DNA of 64,000 nt from Oxytricha trifallax (lineage: Eukaryota; Ciliophora; Spirotrichea; Sporadotrichida; Oxytrichidae): the NCBI GenBank assembly GCA_000711775.1, contig ARYC01000264.1:1-64000 (forward strand), read 5' to 3'. The notes beneath the pieces were generated by a model. It ran no database searches. It saw nothing but the letters and a program-made list of their open reading frames with translations, and was not told the DNA's origin. Shown here piece after piece: positions 55,801 through 64,000 of this stretch (its first letter is position 1; each line of letters opens with the position of its first letter). Made by a program: the position numbers and the translations under genes.

Positions 55801-58351
55801 CAACAGTACTCGATCATAACTTGAAACTCAAGTTGATATTATCAATGAGAAATACTCAGAGTTAGAACTTTAGCACAAACTACTTCAGTCAGAATTTGAA
55901 AAGGAAACTGAAAATCTTCAGTAGTAACTCCACACTACAGAAGGTCAAAAGCAAAGAGCCCTTGATCAATGTTTTATTGTTTTTAAATTTATCAAAGCAA
56001 GAACACTGACACTCAGAAATTGAAGCTTTTAGAAGAGACTGAAATCAGATACAAGCAACAAATTGCTTTGTTGGAAAGAGAGCTTGACGATCTTAACTTG
56101 AGATCTCAAGAAGAACTGAGAGAACTCTAAGAGAAGTCGGAAGAGTCTCTTGCTCAATTAAAGAACACCTATGAAATTGATAAAGTCAGATTGGAGCACA
56201 GACTCGCTGAAGAAAAGGAAAGAGCTTAAAAGAAAATATCCCAACTTCAGGAAGAATTTGACCAAAGACTAAGAGATGAATAGCAACAACACGAGGAAGA
56301 CATTGAAATGCTTTAAGAAGAGCTAAGAGAGAACGAGAGAAGAAACTCAAATCTCATCAATCAACTAGATCACGATAATGCTCTTATGAGTCAAAAGATA
56401 GAAACCTTGGAGGTTTATTTGAGAGAGAAGGAAGATAGACTCTCAAAAGAGTAAAATATGACAGCTTCTCAAATTGAAGCCTAACTAGAGAGATTCAATA
56501 ATGAGAGAAAGGAGCTTTTCACCAAGATTGAACAACTTAATCACACTCTTACCACCAAAGACAGAGAGCTTACTATCATCAAGAACAAGCTTGAAACTGC
56601 TGTTGAAGAGGCTGATAAGAAAAAGAAAGCTCTTGAGGAGAACAAGCAAGAAATTAACACTGAGAAGAATAAGCTTAATGAAAAGATTGAGCAGCTAAGA
56701 TCCAAAAATCAAGAAATTACTGATGAGTTCATGTAGAAAAAACTTGAGGATGGTAGAGAAATTGCTCTTTACAGATAGAAACTTGAATTCCAGCAGAAGA
56801 AGATTGATGACCTTTAAAAGTAGTATGATGATGTTTCAGCAAAGTATGATGAGAGACTTGTACAATAGAAACAAGAATACCAATAAGATATTCAAGAAAC
56901 TATCATGAGAATGAATCAACAAAGAGAACAGAGTGAACAAAAGTACGAGCAAAAGAGAAAGGCCTTCAAGGATCAAGAAAACATCTATCAAAAGCAAATC
57001 TCTGAAATTTAAAAGGAGAGAGCCGTTCTTGAAGAAAAGCTTTATAATGCTGATTCTAGAAAAGATGAAATTAGACTTAAGTATGAGTAGGAAATTGATC
57101 ACTTAAAGGAGCAATTAATGATTGCCTCTGAGACAGTTGGCAAAGAAAGAGAAATGCTGCTTACTGATAATGATAGACTCAAGCAAGCTCTAATTGACCT
57201 TGAAAGAGATTACTCTGAAATTAAGTCAACTTATGATAAAGAGAAGGCTCTCTGGGAAGGTAGATGCAGCTTCCTTGAATAATTGAAGGATCAAGCTAAA
57301 GCTGATTTGTAAGAAGCTCACAAGAAGTTCGAGCAGACTATGGAGTAGATTAACAAGAGAAACCAAATGGACAAGGAATCTAAGGATAATAACAATGGTT
57401 CATTAATGGCAAATCTTGAGCAAAAGTTCAGATAACAGATGAAAGATTAACTAGAGCAAAGCCAAAGATAAGCTTCAGAATATAACGAGAAATGCAAGTA
57501 TCTTGAAAAAGAAAATAGACAACTTCAAAGCAGACTTCAACTTGAGCAAAGAGATAAGATGACAGATCATGATAGCATGGAGAAGAAGATTAACGAACTC
57601 TATGAGAATGAACAAAGAATCCAAAAAGAGATGGAAGAAATGAAGTAAGAAAGAGACAAGAGAATCGTTGATCACCAAAGAGCACTTGAGAAAGATAGAG
57701 AAGTCTACAAAGCTAAGATGAGTGAAATTGAACAAAAATGTAAAGATCTTGAAAACAGAAGATCAACAATGATCTTTGAGTTTGAGAAGGAAAGAGCAAA
57801 GTGGGGACTTGAGAAAGATTTCCTAGCTACTCAAAAGTAAGAAGTTCAAGAGCAATTGGATAGAATCCAAAGAAGAAATGAGCAACTCTTGAAAGAAAAC
57901 GAGAGACTCAAGAGTGAGAAAAATAAGAAAGGCTATCTTTATGGTCAAGGAGCTTCAGGAGCTGGAGTTGGTGGAGCTGCTGGTTATGCTAGTAAGTTCA
58001 ATTCAACTGCCTTCGGTCAGCACTTATTGAAGGGAGTTGGTCAAAAGGAAAACTCAGATGTTTTTATTTCTATTTTTTATTTCAGTAAGCTAGGCTTTCC
58101 CATCAGGATTCGCCAAATTCATTGGTGATGGATAAAGAGACTAAGAAAAGCCAGACCCATCTTCACTTCCACTTTCCTCTAACATTTAAAATTCAATGAG
58201 AGGTTTCCTATAAAGCCCTAACCCTGCCGCTTTCATGGGACATCAAAAGTAAGGTTCTTCAGGAACACTCAGCTACTAGTCAGAAAGTAACCAAGGTAAA
58301 AATGAGTTCGGAGGTGCTTCATCTACAGATGAAACCCTCAGTTAAAACTGA
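52847..58351 (+). CDS. Guanylate-binding-protein GTPase with long coiled-coil tail
   Basis: GBP/atlastin-type large GTPase: G1 GMYRTGKSYLLNRML, conserved SINPCTKGLWLWGKPV, G3 DTEGLGALDEDSNHDV, and WIVRDFTLQLVDQEGE (RD motif replacing the usual G4). The GBP helical domain follows (GSIADEYVKELKNKM), then about 1,000 residues of coiled coil (RIQRRNEQLLKENERLKSE) and a Gly/Ser-rich end to TGA 58349. GT-AG introns at 52,93x-52,979 and 53,15x-53,199. Five IESs (CTATAA, GTA, AAATTCA, ATCAA, TCAG) are supported by frame. One junction at 55,170-55,272 is unresolved. Probably membrane remodelling or defence-related; ciliates carry GBPs of unknown role. Confidence 0.9.
54470..54629 (+). other. IES (160 bp) in GBP gene, pointer CTATAA
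   Basis: CTATAA at 54470-54475 and 54630-54635; joins EAQLQ to ELKTDHIREKDQ in frame. Confidence 0.8.
54775..54818 (+). other. IES (44 bp) in GBP gene, pointer GTA
   Basis: Joins RIQQEKQS to NERELMEQADR in frame. Short pointer. Confidence 0.6.
55780..55795 (+). other. IES (16 bp) in GBP gene, pointer AAATTCA
   Basis: AAATTCA at 55780-55786 and 55796-55802, only 16 bp apart; deletion of 16 bp restores the frame of the coiled coil (NELIQKF to NSTRSQLETQ). Confidence 0.8.
55965..55990 (+). other. IES (26 bp) in GBP gene, pointer ATCAA
   Basis: ATCAA at 55965-55969 and 55991-55995; joins RALDQ to SKNTDTQKLK in frame. Confidence 0.75.
58054..58081 (+). other. IES (28 bp) in GBP gene, pointer TCAG
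   Basis: TCAG at 58054-58057 and 58082-58085; joins GQKENS to VSQAFPSGFAKF in frame and leads to the terminal TGA. Confidence 0.7.
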
Positions 58352-58510
58352 TTAGTTTGATTAATAAATAATTGCTTTATTTTGATTGCCTAAAAGTTTC
58401 TTAAATTGAATTAATAATTCCTATGAATTTATCAATTAAACCCTTTATTTAAGTGCTTTCTTAGTTTGAGCCTCTATATAAGTTTCTTTAGTGAGTAGAG
58501 TTTCGAAGTT
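58352..58510. other. Spacer between GBP gene and tRNA
   Basis: AT-rich, no coding support. Confidence 0.4.
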
Positions 58511-58583
58511 GCTGTTGTAGTGTAGTGGTTATCACGTCTGCTTTACACGCAGAAGGTCGTGGGTTCAAACCCCACCAATAGTA
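58511..58583 (+). tRNA. tRNA-Val (anticodon UAC)
   Basis: Full cloverleaf by eye: acceptor GCTGTTG/CAATAGT (two G-U pairs), anticodon stem TCTGC/GCAGA around TTTACAC with anticodon TAC, T-arm GTGGG-TTCAAAC-CCCAC, discriminator A. Internal box B GGTTCAAACC is intact. T-rich sequence directly downstream (CTGTTTTTTATT) fits a Pol III terminator. No intron, no IES. Confidence 0.95.
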
Positions 58584-58589
58584 CTGTTT

Positions 58590-58704
58590 TTTATTAAGAA
58601 TGATTCTTCTTAATTTTTCTTATTTTAAATCGCTATTAAATTCCTCTCTTAAATTCAAATTATACTTTTAATTAACAACTCTTAATTCAATTTAAATTAT
58701 TAAA
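58590..58704. other. Short spacer
   Basis: AT-rich DNA between tRNA and the next gene. Confidence 0.4.
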
Positions 58705-61700
58705 ATGTCTTCTTTGCACCAATATCAATAATAACCCTAATTTCATAATTAAGATTAGCACTAGACTTCTACCCAAGAAAATCAAATTAATTTTGCATTG
58801 TAGTAGTAAATCTAGGCTTCAATGGTAAATGGAAGCAGTAGAACTTCACTAATAAGTTAAGTATAACCTAGAACAAGCTCCTCTAGTACTTTTGTTATGA
58901 GTTAACCCAGCGAGAAAGAATAGAGTATAATCGATCCAAATTAATTTCAAAATCTCTTCGATTAAATGCAGAGCAATCACGATTTCCTAGAGAAAATGTA
59001 GGGCATATTAGCTATGTATCCATTGAATACAGAAAGCAGTGAGGATAACAGTTCTATGAATTTGTAGAAAACTTTGACATTAAATCGAATGTCAAGCTTG
59101 AATGAAGAATTAATGAAGAGCTAAACTGTAGGAATGAGTGGCTAAATCAATTCTCAAAATCCCATGATGCCAAATATTGCACAATTAACTTTTATTAAAG
59201 GTTTAGAGCATGTAAATAACATTATCTTGATAGGAGATTTGAAATAAAACCATGATGTGTTAAATAGTTTGATCCTTTAATATAAAATTTTTACCCAATT
59301 TAGTTTTTACAAATAGTAACTTAACTCTATAGATAATTATTAAAAAAATTTTATAAGACACTTCATAAGAAGATTTTTTGACAAATTTTCCTTATAATTG
59401 CACAGCTATTTAAGTTTAAAATCTAAATAGTTTTTTTAAACTATTTTAAATATCTTCATTTTTTAGTATAATGTACAACTTTAAAGTGCTGATACTTTTC
59501 ATCCTATTACAAAAGAAACAATAGAATATACTCCAACACCTAATAATAAGCATATCATGCACACTCCTATAAGTTATCAGGTGGATAGTTAAGCTAAGAA
59601 TCTTTTCTAAGATTAATTTCTTCATTCAGACTAGAAAAATTACATAGTAAATGCGAATGAAAACTTCCAATAAGAAAACGAATACAATCTTTAAACGCCT
59701 GTCTCTTCTTAGCCTTAGGGTAATGAAATGTTTCAAAATTAGATGATGAATGGTTTTGATCCCTCATAAATTAGCCCAGAGTACTTCTCGATGTTCAATC
59801 AGTTTTATCAAATCATGATGTAGGTACAATCAGCTACATAGATTGATATAAGCAATGACCCTAATTTCTTACAAAATATCATGGTTCAGTACTTTACATT
59901 TATGATGTAAAATGGTGGCATGAACAATATGCAGGGTTTTGAGGGTGGACCAATTTCTCCTAAAAATATGAGAAACTATAACAACTTACCTTTAGCAGCT
60001 ATTCCTGAAAGCAAAGATAGTATAATGGAGGAAAATAGTGGATGGGGTACAGTAAAGACTAATAAGCTAGGTTTACTAATGAGTGCTAATTCAGCTATCG
60101 CCAAAGATTCTTAGTTTTATCTTTATATTGTTTAATTCATGCAATTGCTGTTAGAACTGTCAAGAAATGAAAAAGAAGGGTGTCTATTAACAATGCAGCA
60201 ATTTCAACATTGGAGGATACTAAGCCTTTTAAAACAACTCTCAAATTAACCAGGACACTTTCATTCAAAAATCAGATATATCATCAGCTTGTAACAGTCA
60301 AATTCTTAACAATCCATTTGGATTGGGTATGTCCCCATCACCACATCACTTGCAATAACCAATAGACATATAATAAAAGTATACGACCGCTTCGTCTCAA
60401 GTTAATCAGAATTTAAGTTAGATGTTCCACATTAATAATATTCAATAGTAAAACTACAGTTTAGAGCCTTCTTTCAATATTCAAAGTCACTATCAGTCAA
60501 GAAAGGAAAGTTGCTAATCAGGAGCTGAGGATTTATAACACTTGAATAACTTAGAGGGATATTGTTAATTAATTATTTATTAATATTTTGGTGCATATAG
60601 TTCTTATTATTTAGCAATATGTTCAAAATCAGAATGTAAACTTCAATCAACCCCAGTAAAACATGATTAACATGAATTATTAAATCATAAACTAAAACGA
60701 GTTTTCTCCTGTAACATAAAATTAGCCATAGCAAGATTAAGTAATGTTGAGTCCAAAGCAAATCTAACAGAACAAGTTAATCGAGTATATGATTGATAAT
60801 AATGATTTTAGTAACTATAAATAGAGGAGATAAATTATCAAAGGTGATAGAATGAGTAGAACACTATCAAGGAGCAATTCAAAGAATACAACCATGCAAT
60901 ATTATAAACCTATAGAAAACTTATCAATAAAAAGATAAATTAAAGTAGTTTAATAATTTGAATTTGAAAATATTATTGAAGCTTAAAATATTTTCTTTTT
61001 TAATCAAGCTCTTAATAAAAAGATAGATTCTATTTACTTTACAAAAAAATAAATAAAAAGGTTAGGTCAGGTTTAATATCAAAATAAACTTTTAGTTATT
61101 TTAAGTTTTTGATTGGTAACACTAACATAAGCTCTCCATTCAAAGTTCACACATGAATAACTAATACAATAACACTCAGAGATTCAGCAACTAATTCTAA
61201 AACTAAAACGCCATTACTTACTAACTGCAAAATTATCAATCAAATGATGACTACAACTAGCACCCTCAATAATTTCTGAGTGATTTTAAGCCTAGTAAAA
61301 ATGATAATTATGAGCATCAGGGACTATTGTAAGCTGAAGATTAACGTGCTTTAATGTTCTTTTCTCCTTAAGTAACTAATAAGCAGTAGTGCTATGTTTA
61401 TAAGAGCACTTTAGAAGATGTAGTAAGTGATGAAGATCTCAATGAGTAATAAAACCCTACTTAAAATCAAGGAGACTATATATAATATGACTAAGCCTTC
61501 TCTCCATAGACTCAAAGAATCGTAAAAGAGGAGACAGGCAAAACTCAGAGAAGAAAGAGAACATAAGAAAAGATCAAAGAGATTAGAAGACTCAATGAAA
61601 TTCAGAGGGGCAAAGATTTGGTAAAAAAATCTTTAACGAGAAAAAACTTACATTAGCAACCTTCATAAAAGTAAGTGTTTGAAATCAAAGATCTCAAATA

Positions 61701-62814
61701 ATCCCAACAAAGAAAGAATGCTCATTACAGAAAGCAATCGCAAAATGTTGTTTCCAACAAAGAAAATAACAAACTTATCTAAAGTAACTACTAGAACAAT
61801 TATGAAATGTCTTAGTAGCATATTATGCTAAGTCCCAATTCAGATCCTCTTATGATATCAATTGAGCAAGTGCCTTAATAAAAGGATATAAACACATTTA
61901 AATCATTAAACAGTGTGGCAAATGGAAGATTTAGTCAAAGTAGACACGTTTAAAACTTCGATCAAATTGACAGTACCTCTCCCTAGATAACTAATTTAAA
62001 ACTCAAATTAGACTAAGCAAAGATAAGTGCTGCAATTACACCATTCGAAAATATGGGATAAGGTAACTAATAAAGCAAGCCATCATTAAACTTGAACTAA
62101 CTTTTGGCTTAAGAAGAAAATAGAAAACCTGGTCAAGAAATTCATATCATTAAGAGACCTGTATAAACTGAAGAATTTAAGAAGATACAAGAAAGATTAA
62201 ACAAGTATTACCAAGATAAAAGAAAAGAAGAGGTTTAAGTGAAGCCTGAAATGGTTATAAATTAATAGCAAAACTAGGTTAATTAAAACTATAACAATCA
62301 ATAGAATGATTCTGATGCTATGTCCATGACTAAGACCCTATCTTCATTCAAAAGTCTCATGATGAAGACCATGTCATAGATGAGTATTCATCAAGAAAAT
62401 AATATCGCTCAATAGTTCAATCAAGGCAACGACCAAAGACAAAGAATGAACAGTAGATTATAAGGAGGTGCTCATCATCAAAACTAAAGTGTTAATGTAT
62501 CAAGTATTTAAGATGATTATTCTGTTGGCGTTGACTATTCAGAAAATCTCACAAAGATTATAAGCCCCAAGAATCTATATAACGGCTCCTTGGCAAACAT
62601 TAAACAAAGAAATCACAATGTTTAAACTTAATAACCTTCAGAAAAGAATGAGTAAGGACTAAACAATAAATAGTAGTTGAACATGCTCTCCAATTCTAAA
62701 AAATAGCTATTATTGCCTAACTCATTATTCTTCAAGTAGAAAGGAAATCCAAACTAACAGTAACCATTTTCTGAAGATACTCTAAGTCTTAAGTATATAA
62801 AATAAAAAGTTTGA
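58705..62814 (+). CDS. Very long Gln/Asn-rich protein with several IESs
   Basis: Starts MSSLHQYQQQPQFHNQDQHQ and ends LSLKYIKQKV at TGA 62812. Nearly all sequence is prion-like Gln/Asn/Ser (MFHINNIQQQNYSLEPSF; QYNNTQRFSNQFQNQN) with a few charged helices (RRKRTQEKIKEIRRLNEIQR). A 58-bp IES (pointer ATAT, 60559/60617) is supported by frame. Further breaks at about 59,215-59,475, 60,112-60,150 and 60,950-61,100 need IESs I could not place exactly. A Cys cluster CNCCQNC occurs near 60,140. A reading as two adjacent genes is possible but less likely. Function unknown; RNA-granule-like scaffold is speculation. Confidence 0.6.
60559..60616 (+). other. IES (58 bp), pointer ATAT
   Basis: ATAT at 60559-60562 and 60617-60620; joins NNLEGY to VQNQNVNFNQPQQ in frame. 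Confidence 0.6.
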
Positions 62815-63286
62815 ATCTAGTTTATTTTGCTTTTTGTAACAGTAGACCACCTTCTCTATGCTTTTGTGGAAAGAACAACTGCTTATGGGGGAGGAAGTCT
62901 CCTGCATTTTTTTTAAATTTAAAATTTAATAATTTTTCCATAAATTCAAAAATTGTATATTTATGACCATTAAATATTAAGAGGATATTGAGGAATGGGA
63001 GGAAGAGTAATACTTGGAGTTTAGAAAACAATTATAGAATTGAGAACACTTGAATCATCTCATATACTTAAGAAATATATATAATGGACAAACTCCAGCC
63101 AAACATGCCTAAGAGTTCTCAGATGAACTGGTATTCACAAGAAACTAGATAATGCTTAGTATCCATGTTAATAGAGATATTGACTAATTGATTAATAAAT
63201 TAGATTTAATTATAACTATGAAATTAGTCCGGAAGTTGGTTGATAGTTGTTATAAAAAATAATTTTTAAAAAAATAAAAAAATAAT
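62815..63286. repeat. G-tract repeat sequence upstream of palindrome
   Basis: No gene. GGGGGAGGAAGTCTCCTGC at 62887-62905 resembles the ends of the 28005 element; a partner in inverse orientation (GCAAGAAACTTCCC) is at 63931-63944. Together they may bound a 1.06-kb element that contains the palindrome. Confidence 0.4.
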
Positions 63287-63921
63287 TTGGCTAGCAGGTA
63301 GAACATACCCCCCCCCTAATGTGCTATTTTCTTTTTGTAGTCTTGTAGAGTTTTTGACGCTGAGAAAGATTGTCAGAAGCGTCTTTTGCTTGTGAGCAAT
63401 AGTTTTCGAGCTATGACCAAAATTAAGTTCATTTTTATACATAAAAACATAATAAAAATAGTCAAAAATTAAAAATATATATTCTATCTATTTTTATTAA
63501 AAATCAATTTTTGGGATGTTTTTGTCATATCTTGAACAAAGATATCATAATTAAAGTAGTATTTTGAAATGCAACCAATTTGGTCCAAATTTAATAATTT
63601 TATCATTAATTATGTATTTCTTGACAAAATTGGTTGCATTTCAAAATACTAATTTAATTATGATATCTTTGTTCAAGATATGACAAAAACATCCCAAAAA
63701 TTGATTTTTAATAAAAATAGATAGAATATATATTTTTAATTTTTGACTATTTTTATGATGTTTTTATGTATAAAAATGAACTTTATTTTGGTCATAGCTC
63801 GAAAACTATTGCTCACAAGCAAAAGACGCTTCTGACAATCTTTCTCAGCGTCAAAAACTCTACAAGACTTCAAAAAGAAAATAGTACATTAGGGGGGGGT
63901 ATGTTCTACCTGCTAGCCAAT
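63287..63921. repeat. 635-bp near-perfect palindrome (foldback element)
   Basis: Left arm 63287-63583 and right arm 63625-63921 are reverse complements over about 297 bp with very few mismatches, around a 41-bp centre. The outer ends read TTGGCTAGCAGGTAGAACAT then a run of nine C, mirrored by eight G on the right. Non-coding AT-rich arms. Would form a long hairpin as single strand or transcript. Confidence 0.9.
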
Positions 63922-64000
63922 AATTTTAGTGCAAGAAACTTCCCTAAAAGTTTTTTGTCATAAACAAGTGCAGAAAAATTCCCCCCCCACACTGCTTCTG
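63922..64000. other. Window end with a C8 tract
   Basis: Holds GCAAGAAACTTCCC and a further C8 run at about 63981, similar in kind to other G/C-tract repeats here. Confidence 0.4.

Noticed and set aside
1-64000. Reading with the standard genetic code, giving only short ORFs
   Set aside because: Conserved families (DnaJ, PDCD2, DJ-1, CDPK) read straight through TAA/TAG at Gln positions and end at TGA, so the ciliate code with UAA/UAG = Gln applies.
1-64000. CRISPR array, bacterial operon or phage
   Set aside because: No regularly spaced repeats, and the genes are eukaryotic with spliceosomal introns.

Overview
The window is most likely germline (micronuclear) DNA of a spirotrich ciliate of the Oxytricha/Stylonychia/Tetmemena type. 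Three things seen directly support this. (1) Every recognisable protein reads through TAA and TAG, at positions where glutamine fits, and ends only at TGA. (2) The DNA is AT-rich and most introns are 33-100 nt GT-AG introns. (3) Many genes carry extra segments that are not GT-AG introns, are flanked by short direct repeats (pointers), shift the frame, and restore frame and family homology when removed with one repeat copy. That is the signature of internal eliminated segments (IESs) between macronuclear-destined segments (MDSs). The species is not proven by the sequence.

The main discovery is Russian-doll nesting. An AGC-type protein kinase is cut at 10,793 and resumes at 40,378 across a shared 14-bp pointer, so 29.6 kb of DNA with about a dozen other genes lies inside one of its IESs. 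Inside that interval a PUS10 pseudouridine synthase gene is itself split over 10.9 kb (12,718/23,610). A STIMATE/TMEM110-like membrane-protein gene is split over 4.1 kb (33,328/37,412) around four complete genes: TPR, DJ-1/PfpI, a small ORF and PDCD2. Inside the PUS10 interval, a gene is interrupted by a 421-bp transposon-like element with terminal inverted repeats. That makes at least three nested layers.

Layout. 0-1.9 kb: decayed IS630/Tc1-type transposase and local repeats. 1.9-9.1 kb: TPR-like fragment, small membrane protein, unknown 193-aa protein, PUF protein, Gln/Asn-rich CxxC protein. 9.46-10.8 kb: AGC kinase N half. 10.8-40.4 kb (inside the kinase IES): DnaJ, 81-aa protein, PUS10 halves around further genes, two TIR elements, DUF4795-like coiled-coil protein, G-tract TIR element, CDPK, STIMATE set, RsuA/RluB-type pseudouridine synthase. 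40.4-43.9 kb: AGC kinase C half. 44-51.6 kb: Gln/Ser-rich proteins, uracil phosphoribosyltransferase, small membrane protein. 51.6-58.4 kb: acidic protein and a large guanylate-binding-protein GTPase with a coiled-coil tail. 58.5 kb: tRNA-Val(UAC). 58.7-62.8 kb: very long Gln/Asn-rich protein. 62.9-64 kb: a 635-bp near-perfect palindrome among G/C-tract repeats.

The genes do not form an operon or pathway. Each would probably become its own small macronuclear chromosome after DNA elimination. Protein names rest on motifs read by eye; pointers were found by eye, and those of 3-4 bp are the least certain.
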